In this document: piece by piece, positions 26,399 to 34,812 of the stretch | Layout of the letters: the number at the start of each line of letters is the position of its first letter | Numbering within the stretch: the first letter of the stretch is position 1 | Source of the DNA: Gemella sanguinis ATCC 700632 | GTDB taxonomy: Bacteria > Bacillota > Bacilli > Staphylococcales > Gemellaceae | NCBI RefSeq assembly: GCF_000701685.1 | Contig: NZ_JNJO01000005.1 | Location: forward strand, 1-64,000 | DNA: 64,000 nucleotides | Reading direction: 5' to 3' | Made by a program: the position numbers and the translations under genes | The notes under the pieces: model-generated | Databases searched by the model: none | What the model saw: the letters and a program-made list of their open reading frames with translations, nothing else | Told to the model about the DNA's origin: nothing

Positions 26399-27247
26399 AT
26401 GGAGAATACAATAGAATTTTCGAAAAAATACATAAGTATTATAATAGGATCGCTTATTTTTGCAGCAGGATTAGAATTTTTCCTAATTCCAAATAATATA
26501 TTGGATGGAGGAGTAATAGGTGTATCAATTATTGCTCGTCATTACATTGGATTGCCGCTAGGGGTGTTTATATTTCTATTTAATATTCCATTTTTATTTT
26601 TAGGTTATAAACAGATAGGGAGAGGATTTTCAGTAGCTTCAGTATTTGGAATTATCGTACTATCTGTAGCTACTTCATATTTACATAAGTTTCCTCCGTT
26701 AATAACAGACCCATTTTTAGCGTGTGTCTTTGGGGGAATAATACTTGGAATTGGAGTAGGGCTTGTTATTAGAAATGGTGGTACTTTGGATGGTAGTGAG
26801 ATGTTCTCAATATATGCTACAAAAAAATTACCTATATCAGTAGGTGAGATGGTATTAGGAATAAATGTAATAATATTTATTGCTTCTGGCTTTGTTTTCT
26901 CATGGGAAGCAGCACTATATTCGATGATCAGTTATTTCATTGCATCAAAAGTAATGGATATTGTAATTGAAGGGCTTAATGACTCTAAATCGGTAATGAT
27001 TATAAGTAGTAATTACCAAGTTATAAGTCAAGAAATTCAAGATAGACTAGGACGTGGAGTTACACTTCTTCATGGAGAAGGTGGTTACACAGGACATGAA
27101 ACAAAAATTATATTTTGTGTAATTACTCGTATAGAGGAGTCTAAGCTTAAGAAAATTGTCTTTAAAAATGATAGAGGTGCATTCTTATCTATCGGTACAG
27201 TTAGTGAAGTAAGTGGTGGTAACTTTAAGAAAAAAGATATTCACTAA
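26399..27247 (+). CDS. YitT family membrane protein (DUF161/DUF2179)
   Basis: A 282-residue protein with about five N-terminal membrane helices rich in Gly-Ile motifs (GLEFFLIPNNILDGGVIGVS, NGGTLDGSEM) and a cytoplasmic DUF2179 domain (residues ~200-275, GRGVTLLHGEGGYTGHE). No transport substrate is established for this family. It follows mutM by 18 bp and probably shares its promoter. GAAAGGGGAT precedes the ATG. Confidence 0.92.
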   Translation: MENTIEFSKKYISIIIGSLIFAAGLEFFLIPNNILDGGVIGVSIIARHYIGLPLGVFIFLFNIPFLFLGYKQIGRGFSVASVFGIIVLSVATSYLHKFPPLITDPFLACVFGGIILGIGVGLVIRNGGTLDGSEMFSIYATKKLPISVGEMVLGINVIIFIASGFVFSWEAALYSMISYFIASKVMDIVIEGLNDSKSVMIISSNYQVISQEIQDRLGRGVTLLHGEGGYTGHETKIIFCVITRIEESKLKKIVFKNDRGAFLSIGTVSEVSGGNFKKKDIH

Positions 27248-27248
27248 T

Positions 27249-27288
27249 AAAAAATCTCGTAGACTATATGTATTCTACGAGATTTTTT
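27249..27288 (+). terminator. Terminator after the YitT-type gene
   Basis: AAAAATCTCGTAGA and TCTACGAGATTTTTT form a perfect stem with a T run. Confidence 0.9.
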
Positions 27289-27405
27289 ATTTTTAGTTGA
27301 GACTGTTTAAAAAGCTTGGGTTTCTTCTTAGCGATATTAAAAAAATAAGCAAAAATAGATTAAATATGATATAATATACTGATGGAAATTTTAAAGGATA
27401 AAAAG

Positions 27406-27957
27406 ATGAAGATAAAAGAGATTATAGTAGTAGAGGGAAGAGACGATACAAATAGAGTGAAGGAAGCTATTGATTGTGATACTTTTGAAACTAATGGTTC
27501 TGCTCTTACTAAGAAGAAAATAGAAAGATTAATTTTCTTGGAGAAAACACGTGGATTAATAGTATTAACTGATCCTGATTACGCAGGTAAAAGGATTAGA
27601 AATATTATAGAAAAAAATATACCAACAGCTAAACATGCTTATATTTCTAATAAAAAAGCAGTGGATAGCAAAGGAAAAATAGGAATTGAAGCAGCGAGTA
27701 AAGAGGATATAATTGCTGCAATAAAAAATCATTATACACCTATGGATGAAGTCAAAAATGATATTACAAATGAATTATTAATAGAGTTAGGTTTAGTAGG
27801 TGGTGCTACATCAAAAATATTAAGAGAGCAGTTATGTGAAAGAATCAATATAGGATATACCAATGCTAAGCAACTCTTAAATAAGTTGAATATGTATAAT
27901 ATATCTAAAGATAGATTAATTAATGAAATGAAAAAAATAAGTAAAGGACAAAAATAA
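27406..27957 (+). CDS. rnmV: Ribonuclease M5
   Basis: RNase M5 makes the final cuts in 5S rRNA precursors. The 183-residue protein begins MKIKEIIVVEGRDD, the TOPRIM Glu motif, followed by VLTDPDYAGKRIR, the TOPRIM DxD motif, then a C-terminal rRNA/L18-recognition part. A longer frame begins at 27382, but that ATG lies about where transcription would start from TATAAT at 27370-27375; the ATG at 27406 has AAAGGA 7 bp upstream. Its stop overlaps the rsmA start by one base. Confidence 0.95.
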   Translation: MKIKEIIVVEGRDDTNRVKEAIDCDTFETNGSALTKKKIERLIFLEKTRGLIVLTDPDYAGKRIRNIIEKNIPTAKHAYISNKKAVDSKGKIGIEAASKEDIIAAIKNHYTPMDEVKNDITNELLIELGLVGGATSKILREQLCERINIGYTNAKQLLNKLNMYNISKDRLINEMKKISKGQK

Positions 27958-28817
27958 TGATAGGAACACCAAAGAAAACTTTTGAGATTCTAAAGAAACA
28001 TGGTTTTACATTTAAAAAGAGTTTAGGACAAAATTTCTTAATAGATGCAAATATATTAAATAGGATAGTAGATGGTGCAGGAATTAACGATAAGGTTGGA
28101 GTAATTGAAATTGGTCCAGGTATAGGTTCGTTAACAGAAGCTGTAGCCAAAAGAGCAAAAAGAGTAATTTCGTTTGAAATAGATGGAAGATTATTACCGA
28201 TTTTATCTGAGACACTAGCTGATTATTCAAATGTAGAAATAATAAACAACGATATTTTAAAAGTAGATGTTGATAAAATAATTGAAGAGAAGATGTCTGA
28301 CTGTGAGAAAATTATGGTAGTTGCGAATTTACCATACTATATTACTACACCAATATTAACTCATTTAATTGAAAATACTAAAAGAATAGATGGATATGTA
28401 GTAATGATGCAGCGTGAAGTAGCTAATAGATTAAATGCAAAAGTAGGAACAAAAGACTATAATTCATTGACAATACTTTTAAACTACTATACAAATGTGG
28501 AATATTTATTTACAGTACCTAAAAAAGTATTTGTGCCAGCACCTAATGTAGAAAGTGCGGTAGTTAAAATAATGACAAAAGATGAAAAAGAGTTTGAAGC
28601 AGATAGTAAATTCTTTAAATTTGTTCGTTCTTGCTTTGTTCAACGTAGAAAAACATTGTTGAATAATTTAATTTCAAGTTACGGTAAGGATAAAAAACAA
28701 GATCTTCAGAATTCTTGTTTAGATAGTGAAATAGATTCGACAAGAAGAAGTGAAACTCTATCTTTAAGAGAATTTTATAATTTATATAATAATTTGAAAA
28801 ATAATGATTTGATTTAA
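27957..28817 (+). CDS. rsmA: 16S rRNA (adenine1518/1519-N6)-dimethyltransferase
   Basis: RsmA (KsgA) dimethylates two adenines near the 3' end of 16S rRNA during 30S maturation; loss gives kasugamycin resistance. The 286-residue enzyme has KKSLGQNFLID, the SAM motif VIEIGPGIGSLTEAV and the catalytic NLPYYITTPIL. It overlaps rnmV by one base (TAATG), the usual Firmicute pairing of two rRNA-maturation genes. Confidence 0.97.
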   Translation: MIGTPKKTFEILKKHGFTFKKSLGQNFLIDANILNRIVDGAGINDKVGVIEIGPGIGSLTEAVAKRAKRVISFEIDGRLLPILSETLADYSNVEIINNDILKVDVDKIIEEKMSDCEKIMVVANLPYYITTPILTHLIENTKRIDGYVVMMQREVANRLNAKVGTKDYNSLTILLNYYTNVEYLFTVPKKVFVPAPNVESAVVKIMTKDEKEFEADSKFFKFVRSCFVQRRKTLLNNLISSYGKDKKQDLQNSCLDSEIDSTRRSETLSLREFYNLYNNLKNNDLI

Positions 28818-28828
28818 AGGAATTTTTT

Positions 28829-29113
28829 ATGGAAGAAGTTAAAGAAATTATTACTAGTTTTAGAAAAAAGAGAGATTGGAATAAATATGACAGTGAAAGT
28901 AATTTAGCAAAAAGTATAATTATTGAAGCAGCTGAACTACTAGAACATTTTCAATGGAACGAAAATGATTTTAATAAGAAAGAAGTAAGTTATGAAATAG
29001 CAGATATACTAATATACTCATTAGCCATGTGCTATCATATGGATATTGATCCAAAAGAATTAATAAAAGAAAAATTAGAAGATGTAGCGAAACGCTATCC
29101 AGAAGAAAAATAA
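28829..29113 (+). CDS. MazG-like nucleotide pyrophosphohydrolase
   Basis: A 94-residue all-alpha NTP pyrophosphohydrolase of the MazG/dCTPase (RS21-C6) type. Metal-binding acidic residues are visible in IIEAAELLEHFQW (E-x2-E) and EIADILIYSL (E-x2-D). Small members of this kind clean non-canonical or oxidised dNTPs from the pool. It follows rsmA after 11 bp and is probably the last gene of the rnmV operon. Confidence 0.88.
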   Translation: MEEVKEIITSFRKKRDWNKYDSESNLAKSIIIEAAELLEHFQWNENDFNKKEVSYEIADILIYSLAMCYHMDIDPKELIKEKLEDVAKRYPEEK

Positions 29114-29143
29114 AAGTACAAAGGAAATTACCTTTGTACTTTT
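29112..29143. terminator. Bidirectional terminator between the MazG-like and MFS genes
   Basis: AAAAGTACAAAGG and CCTTTGTACTTTT form a perfect 13-bp stem. It overlaps the last base of the MazG-like stop codon. Confidence 0.87.
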
Positions 29144-29151
29144 CGTTTTTA

Positions 29152-30351
29152 TTAATTTAAGGCTTTAGCATCTTTTCCTTTGTAGAAAATAGCGTATAGA
29201 ATGGCTACTCCTACAGTTAGTACTGCGCAAAGTACATAAATACCACTGTATGATAAGAATGAATGAACAGTACCTAATGCATAAGGACCAAAACCAAGAC
29301 CTAAGTCTAATCCAATAAAGTAAGTTGAAAGTGCAATACTTACTTTAGAAGGTTCAACAAGTTTTAAACACACAGCTTGTCCATTTGACATAAATGTTCC
29401 GTAACCAAGACCGATTAATGCACCAGATAATAATAGCATAAAGCTAGTAGTAGTATAACTTAGTGTTAATAATCCAATTGCAAGAAAAATAAAACTTGGA
29501 TACATAACGGCATTTTCTCCTTTTGCATCAAAAATTTGTCCTGCAAATGGTCTAGTGAAAGTTATGATTAAGGCATATACTACAAAGAAGAATGCTCCTG
29601 CAGTAGAAAGTCCTAAGTTATCTGCATATATTGATAAGAATCCAAGTACACTTGAGTAAGATAGACCGATAAGGAATGCTACAATAGAAATAAATAATAC
29701 TTTATATTCTATGAAAGTATTTAATGACCAGCTATTAAGTAATTTTTTGTGATCATCAGTTAGTTCAATATTTTGAACAGGGAATAAATAACAAGCTACA
29801 GTTACTAATACTGATAAAACAATTGCAAGAATGATTACTGATTTAAAACCAACAATTGGTAATAATAATATCCCAATAAATGGACCTATTGCAGCTGCTA
29901 AACTTGTGCTTAGACCATAATAGTTAATTCCTTCACCGTTGCGTGATTTTGGAATATATGCTGTTACAATAGCGTTAGCCGCTGTAGAAATAGTACCGTA
30001 TGCAAATCCATTAAGGAATCTAACAGTATCTAAAATAATAATATTAGTTGAAATAAGGTAAGCAATTGTAGTTATTAAATAAATAATAGCACCAAATCGT
30101 AACATTTGTTTGCGTCCGATTAGTTCCAATTTTTTACCGATATAAAGACGGGCAATTAGTGTACCAATAATATAAATACCTGCAGCAAATCCGGCTTGAG
30201 CTGGACTAGCACCAAGTTCTGATGTTGCGAATTTAGCGGTAATTACTACGAAACAGTAATATATTAAAAATACAATAAAGTTAATTGTTGTTATTGTTAT
30301 AAAGCCTGTGTTGAATAATTTTTCTTTTTGAATATTTATCTGACTATCCAT
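29152..30351 (-). CDS. Major facilitator superfamily transporter
   Basis: A 399-residue protein with about twelve membrane helices. The loop 2-3 motif is visible in LIARLYIGKKLELIGRKQML, and the proton-coupling region in GFAYGTISTAANAIVTAYIP. This looks like a drug/arabinose-efflux-type MFS exporter, but substrate cannot be assigned. Single gene; AGGAGA lies just upstream of the start on the minus strand. Confidence 0.88.
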   Translation of the reverse strand: MDSQINIQKEKLFNTGFITITTINFIVFLIYYCFVVITAKFATSELGASPAQAGFAAGIYIIGTLIARLYIGKKLELIGRKQMLRFGAIIYLITTIAYLISTNIIILDTVRFLNGFAYGTISTAANAIVTAYIPKSRNGEGINYYGLSTSLAAAIGPFIGILLLPIVGFKSVIILAIVLSVLVTVACYLFPVQNIELTDDHKKLLNSWSLNTFIEYKVLFISIVAFLIGLSYSSVLGFLSIYADNLGLSTAGAFFFVVYALIITFTRPFAGQIFDAKGENAVMYPSFIFLAIGLLTLSYTTTSFMLLLSGALIGLGYGTFMSNGQAVCLKLVEPSKVSIALSTYFIGLDLGLGFGPYALGTVHSFLSYSGIYVLCAVLTVGVAILYAIFYKGKDAKALN

Positions 30352-30360
30352 TAAAGTTCT

Positions 30361-30788
30361 CCTAGTTAAAATATAGTTTAAAAATCACATAATATCTATA
30401 ATACTCCTATGAAAATAGTTTTGCAATAGGGAAAAATTTTCAAAAATGATAGATATTAAATTTTATTTACATGATTTAGATTAAAAAATAGTACTAATTA
30501 TAAAGCTTGATAAATCAACGATTTTGTTCTGGTTTTAGATGAGTAATACACCTTATATGCCAAGTTATGCAAATGAAAACGAATTATTTTCAATAATATT
30601 AATATAGTAGCAAGAGCATATTTAAGAAAGTATATTGTTCAAAAAATTCATATAAAATCTAATTAATATATTTTTAAAAAAAAATTTATAAAAAAAATAA
30701 TATGAATTGAATAAATAGATAAAACAAGATATTTAAATAAAGTGATTTAGAATTTTCAGAATTTTTTTAATTAAATTCAATAAATATA
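30361..30788. other. 428-bp very AT-rich spacer, nothing recognised
   Basis: No open frame, clear hairpin or tRNA is visible. It should contain the promoter of the leftward MFS gene; I did not find a convincing -35/-10 pair. Confidence 0.4.
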
Positions 30789-30817
30789 TTGACAATAAAA
30801 AAAACTGTTGTTATAAT
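30789..30817 (+). promoter_or_regulatory. Promoter of the tryptophan-type ABC importer leader
   Basis: Consensus TTGACA (30789-30794), 17 bp, TATAAT (30812-30817). Transcription from here produces a leader of about 325 bases before the first transporter gene. Confidence 0.87.
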
Positions 30818-30853
30818 GTAGTCAAGAATTAAAAGTAAGGAAAAAAAAGATTA

Positions 30854-30910
30854 ATGAAACTGTATCGTGTTGACATATTACAACTAAATATTCGTTGGCA
30901 AAGCCACTAG
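30854..30910 (+). CDS. Putative 18-residue leader peptide with a Trp codon
   Basis: ATG-AAA-CTG opens a short frame encoding MKLYRVDILQLNIRWQSH, stop TAG at 30908-30910. AAGGA (30837-30841) is a ribosome site, with a somewhat long 12-bp spacing. The single Trp codon (30896-30898) is three sense codons from the end. Its place, between promoter and a set of mutually exclusive hairpins, fits a leader peptide whose translation senses charged tRNA-Trp. Length is too short for coding statistics, so it rests on architecture. Confidence 0.6.
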   Translation: MKLYRVDILQLNIRWQSH

Positions 30911-31036
30911 ATACAGAGTCGATCTTGTTTCTTTATTATAAAGCATAGATACGACTCTCAGTGAGAAGTTAGTATCTATGTGGATTATTTGTGATGATAT
31001 AATTAAGACCACATAGAGTTATCTAGGTGGTTTTTT
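30911..31036 (+). promoter_or_regulatory. Putative ribosome-mediated attenuator (alternative hairpins)
   Basis: Four pairings exclude one another in order. Segment 0 AGAGTCG (30915-30921) pairs with CGACTCT (30952-30958). CATAGATAC (30944-30952) pairs with GTATCTATG (30972-30980). TCTATGTGG (30975-30983) pairs with CCACATAGA (31009-31017). The last arm also forms the terminator with 31022-31031. A ribosome finishing at the TAG would cover segment 0 and favour termination; one stalled at the Trp codon would leave it free and favour the antiterminator. No T-box core is present. Confidence 0.65.
31008..31036 (+). terminator. Attenuator terminator
   Basis: ACCACATAGA (31008-31017), GTTA loop, TCTAGGTGGT (31022-31031) with one mismatch, then six T residues. 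Confidence 0.8.
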
Positions 31037-31060
31037 GTTTTATATTTTATAGGATGTAAA

Positions 31061-31090
31061 GACCACTAGATAGTAACTAGTGGTCTTTTT
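31061..31090 (+). terminator. Second leader terminator
   Basis: GACCACTAG (31061-31069) and CTAGTGGTC (31077-31085) pair perfectly, followed by TTTTT. It lies between the attenuator and the substrate-binding gene. Confidence 0.78.
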
Positions 31091-31150
31091 ATATGGATAC
31101 GCTTCTTAAAAATATAAAATTTTATTATTAACAAAAAAGGAGATAGGAAA

Positions 31151-32155
31151 ATGAAATTAAATAAAATTTTTATAGCATTCGCATTATTATTAGTTTGTGT
31201 TTTAGGTTATGGAGTATATTCAAGCAATAAAGGAGAAGATACTAATAAAACACAAAATAAAGAGGTAAAAGTAGGAGTTCTTCAATTATTAAGTCATCCA
31301 GCATTAGATCAGATTTATAAAGGTTTAGAGGATGGACTTGCTAAAGAAGGATATAAAGTAGGAGAAAACTTAAAAATAGATCTTCAAAATGCTCAAGGTG
31401 ACCAAAGTAACCTAGCGAGTATGGGGCAAAAGTTAGTTACTGATAACAATGATATATTAGTAGGTATAACAACACCAGCAACTTTATCATTATCAAACGC
31501 AACAAAAGATAAACCTATTATAATGGCAGGTATTACTTATCCAGTTGAGGCAGGACTTATAAAATCAGAAGATAAACCTGGAAATAATATTACTGGTGTA
31601 AGTGATAGAACTCCAATAAAACAACAATTAGAAATTATGAAAAAAGTATTACCTAAAATGAAAAAAGTGGGTATCTTATATACAGCAAGTGAGGATAATT
31701 CAGTAAAACAAGCACAAGAAGCTGAAAAACTAGCTAAAGAATTGGGATTAGAAGTTAAAGTATCTAGTATTGCAAATACAAATGATATTCAACAAGTAAC
31801 AGAAAGCCTTGCTTCAGAAACAGATGCGATTTTCGTACCAATCGATAATACAATAGCAAGTGCAATGTCAACAGTTGTAAAAGTTACTGATGCTAAAAAA
31901 ATTCCAGTATTCCCTTCAGCAGATACAATGGTAGCAGATGGTGGGGTATTAGGAATTGGTGTTGACCAATATCAAATAGGTGTTGAAACAGCAAAAGTTG
32001 TAGCAAAAGTATTAAAAGGTGAAGATACTAAAAATATGCCAATAGTACTTGCTAATGAGGGTGTTATCTACTTAAACGAAGCTAAAGCAAAACAATTAGG
32101 AATAGAAATTCCAAATGAAGTTAAAGAAAAAGCAAAAGTTGTAGATAAAAAATAG
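31151..32155 (+). CDS. ABC transporter substrate-binding protein, TrpX-like (PF04392 type)
   Basis: A 334-residue exported binding protein. After a signal/anchor helix (residues ~5-23) comes a two-lobed domain: VKVGVLQLLSHPALDQIYKG, GITTPATLSL and IFVPIDNTIASAM are typical of the ABC_sub_bind family, which includes tryptophan/tyrosine-type importers of streptococci. The Cys at residue 16 is preceded by Val, so there is no good lipobox; it may stay anchored by its N-terminal helix. The upstream leader with its Trp codon supports tryptophan or a related compound as substrate (inference). AAGGAGATAGG precedes the ATG. Confidence 0.88.
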   Translation: MKLNKIFIAFALLLVCVLGYGVYSSNKGEDTNKTQNKEVKVGVLQLLSHPALDQIYKGLEDGLAKEGYKVGENLKIDLQNAQGDQSNLASMGQKLVTDNNDILVGITTPATLSLSNATKDKPIIMAGITYPVEAGLIKSEDKPGNNITGVSDRTPIKQQLEIMKKVLPKMKKVGILYTASEDNSVKQAQEAEKLAKELGLEVKVSSIANTNDIQQVTESLASETDAIFVPIDNTIASAMSTVVKVTDAKKIPVFPSADTMVADGGVLGIGVDQYQIGVETAKVVAKVLKGEDTKNMPIVLANEGVIYLNEAKAKQLGIEIPNEVKEKAKVVDKK

Positions 32156-32171
32156 TTAATTTGTTATGATA

Positions 32172-32209
32172 TTTGGAGAGTAAGTTTTTTGAAGAACTTT
32201 CTCTCCAAA
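32172..32209 (+). other. Intercistronic stem-loop between binding protein and permease genes
   Basis: TTTGGAGAG (32172-32180) pairs with CTCTCCAAA (32201-32209), extended by AAGTT/AACTT inside. No T run follows, so it is more likely an RNA-stabilising or partly attenuating element that keeps binding-protein mRNA in excess over the permease. Confidence 0.6.
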
Positions 32210-32271
32210 ATAATTAGGTATTAAGAGTCAATATTACAAAATTTTTTAAATAAGTATTAAAGAGGTAGAGG

Positions 32272-33147
32272 ATGGATTTAATTATTTCAGCGATTTCTCA
32301 AGGTATGCTTTGGGGAATATTGTCGCTTGGATTATTTATAAGTTTTAGAGTTTTAAATATAGCTGATATGACAACTGAAGGAGCGTACCCTTTAGGGGCA
32401 GCAGTTTGTGTTATTTGTATTCATAATGGTATTAATCCGATAATAGCTACGTTGATTTCAATATTAGCAGGTATGATTGCAGGATTAGTAACAGGTTTTT
32501 TAATTACAGTGTGTAAAATACCAAGTTTATTAGCAGGGATTTTGACAATGACTGCTTTACTATCAGTAAATTTAAGAATAATGGGTAGACCAAATTTAAG
32601 TTTAATAAATAAAGAGACTATCTTTAGTAAATTACAGAATTTAAATCTACCAACTCATTATGATACAGTTCTTGTAGGATTTATTCTATCATGTCTTATA
32701 ATTGGGGCAATGTCATTATTTTTTGCAACAGAATTAGGACAAAGTTTAATAGCTACAGGTGATAATGAGAAAATGGCAACAGCATTAGGAATATCTACAA
32801 AAACAATGACTATTTTAGGGCTTATGCTTGCAAATGGAATTATTTCTCTAGCTGGAGCAATTCTTGCACAAAACAATGGATATTCTGATGTAAATAGTGG
32901 TATTGGAGTTATTGTAGTTGCTCTTGCAGCGATTATAATTGGTGAAGTTGTGTTTAAGGATGTTAGCTTTACAACGCGATTAGCGTGTGTAATATTTGGT
33001 GCAATTATATATAGATTATTACTTGTAGGGGTATTAAAATTAAATATTATAGGAGCTAATGATTTTAAATTAGTTTCTGCCTTAGTTATTGCACTATTCC
33101 TTACATTACCACAGTTAAAATTAAAAGCTAAGAGAAAGGATGTATAG
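32272..33147 (+). CDS. ABC transporter permease, TrpY-like
   Basis: A 291-residue membrane protein with about eight helices, of the branched-chain/ribose permease type (PF02653). LSLGLFISFRVLNIADMTTE and NGIISLAGAILAQNNGYSDV are family segments; the latter resembles the ATPase-contact loop. It lies 116 bp after the binding-protein gene and 2 bp before the ATPase gene. AGAGGTAGAGG precedes the ATG. Confidence 0.9.
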   Translation: MDLIISAISQGMLWGILSLGLFISFRVLNIADMTTEGAYPLGAAVCVICIHNGINPIIATLISILAGMIAGLVTGFLITVCKIPSLLAGILTMTALLSVNLRIMGRPNLSLINKETIFSKLQNLNLPTHYDTVLVGFILSCLIIGAMSLFFATELGQSLIATGDNEKMATALGISTKTMTILGLMLANGIISLAGAILAQNNGYSDVNSGIGVIVVALAAIIIGEVVFKDVSFTTRLACVIFGAIIYRLLLVGVLKLNIIGANDFKLVSALVIALFLTLPQLKLKAKRKDV

Positions 33148-33149
33148 AG

Positions 33150-33923
33150 ATGTCATTTATAAAAATAAATAAAATAGATAAAACGTTCTTTCCTGGTACA
33201 ATAAGAGAGCAACATGCTCTAAAAAATATAAGTTTAGAAATAAAAGATGGAGACTTTATTACTATTTTAGGTGGGAATGGAGCAGGGAAATCAACATTTT
33301 TAAATGCTATTGCAGGTTCTTTCTCAGTCGACTCTGGTGAAATTCTTATCGAAGGTAAGGATGTAAGTAATATTGTTGAACATAAAAGGGCAGCATTTAT
33401 TAGTAGAGTATTCCAAAATCCTTTAGATGGAACAGCTCCTCGTATGACGGTTGCTCAAAATATGTCATTGGCTCTTAGACGTGGTAAAACCAGAGGTTTT
33501 AAAATAGGAACTACTAAAGAAGATAGAAAGTTATTTAAAGAATTATTATCAACATTAGACTTAGGTCTAGAAGATAGATTAGATAGTGAAATGGGATTAT
33601 TATCTGGTGGACAACGTCAAGCTATAGCACTTCTAATGGCGACAATGACAACGCCAAAACTTTTGCTTCTAGATGAGCATACGGCTGCATTAGATCCAAA
33701 AACTCAGAAGAAAATAATGGAATTAACTAGAGAAAAGATTGAAGAAAAAAATTTAACAGCTCTTATGATTACTCATAATATTCAAGATGCTGTAAAATAT
33801 GGAAATAGAATAATAGTACTTCATAGAGGAGAGTTAGTTCGAGACATAGGGAAAGAAGAAAAAGAAAAACTAGATGCAAAAGCACTATACGAATTATTAT
33901 ATAACTTAGAAGAAAATGAATAA
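33150..33923 (+). CDS. ABC transporter ATP-binding protein, TrpZ-like
   Basis: A 257-residue ATPase that powers the importer. Walker A is LGGNGAGKSTFL, the signature is LLSGGQRQAIAL, Walker B is LLLLDEHTAALD (the residue after DE is His) and the switch His lies in MITHNIQDA. The gene starts 2 bp after the permease stop, so the two are coupled. Confidence 0.93.
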   Translation: MSFIKINKIDKTFFPGTIREQHALKNISLEIKDGDFITILGGNGAGKSTFLNAIAGSFSVDSGEILIEGKDVSNIVEHKRAAFISRVFQNPLDGTAPRMTVAQNMSLALRRGKTRGFKIGTTKEDRKLFKELLSTLDLGLEDRLDSEMGLLSGGQRQAIALLMATMTTPKLLLLDEHTAALDPKTQKKIMELTREKIEEKNLTALMITHNIQDAVKYGNRIIVLHRGELVRDIGKEEKEKLDAKALYELLYNLEENE

Positions 33924-33930
33924 TTATACT

Positions 33931-33967
33931 AAAACTGATTTCAAAAATATGGAATCAGTTTTATTCA
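33931..33967 (+). terminator. Terminator of the ABC importer operon
   Basis: AAAACTGATT and AATCAGTTTT form a perfect 10-bp stem with a 12-nt loop, a few bases past the ATPase stop. The T tract is short and interrupted. Confidence 0.65.
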
Positions 33968-34146
33968 TCTTATATTCATAATAATCATGTACAGTAGTAA
34001 TTGAATATATGTAGTTTAATATATGTATATTTAAAGATTATATATTTAATGTAAATTGTTAGCTATGATAGAGTTAGATAAGTATTGTTTTACATTTTAA
34101 CGTTAATTAAGTAAAATATAGTTGAAATTCAAGTGAGGAGAATGTT

Positions 34147-34812
34147 ATGAAAATACTTGTTGTGGAAGATGAACGTGATTTAAATAGAATAATTACAAAA
34201 CACTTAAAGAAAAATAACTATAGTGTTGATAGTTGTTTTGATGGACAAGAAGCATTAGATTTTATTAGTTATAGTGAATATGATTTGATTATTACTGATA
34301 TTATGATGCCAAATGTTAATGGTTATGAATTTATAGATAAACTTCGTGCAAATAAAAATAATACACCGGTAATTATGCTTACTGCAAAAGATACATTGGA
34401 AGATAAGATAGTAGGACTTGATAGTGGTGCTGACGACTATATAGTTAAGCCGTTTGAATTTGAAGAATTACTGGCTAGAATTAGGGTTTTAATGAGAAGA
34501 AATTATGGGCTAGCAACAAATATTATTCAAATAGAAGAAGTTACTTTAGATATAGCAAAAAAACAAGTTGTAAAAAGTGGTGAAATTATCGACTTGACAG
34601 GGAAAGAATATGAAGTGCTGGAATACTTAATGAAGAATAAAGGTAGTATATTAAGTCGTGACCAAATCCTTAATCATGTATGGGATTATGAATATGTGGG
34701 AGCTTCTAACATAGTTGATGTAATTATAAAAAACATTAGAAAAAAACTAGATAGAGGAGAAGGAAATACAATTATTTATACAAAAAGGGGGTTAGGATAT
34801 TTTGTTAAATAA
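34147..34812 (+). CDS. OmpR-family response regulator
   Basis: A 221-residue regulator: VVEDERDLNR, phospho-acceptor in IITDIMMPN (about residue 51), MLTAKD and IVKPFEFEELLAR, then a winged helix with RDQILNHVWDYEY. It is a different lineage from the SaeR-like protein at 7.4 kb. The kinase gene overlaps its end by 11 bases. A palindrome TTAACGTTAA lies 40 bp upstream (34097-34106). The target genes are unknown; the PepSY protein downstream is a candidate partner. Confidence 0.93.
   Translation: MKILVVEDERDLNRIITKHLKKNNYSVDSCFDGQEALDFISYSEYDLIITDIMMPNVNGYEFIDKLRANKNNTPVIMLTAKDTLEDKIVGLDSGADDYIVKPFEFEELLARIRVLMRRNYGLATNIIQIEEVTLDIAKKQVVKSGEIIDLTGKEYEVLEYLMKNKGSILSRDQILNHVWDYEYVGASNIVDVIIKNIRKKLDRGEGNTIIYTKRGLGYFVK

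Noticed and set aside
30837-31090. T-box in front of the TrpX-type importer
   Set aside because: AGGTGGT occurs, but the full AGGGTGGNACCGCG core and a stem I with AGAGA/specifier are missing; alternative hairpins and a short ORF fit attenuation better.
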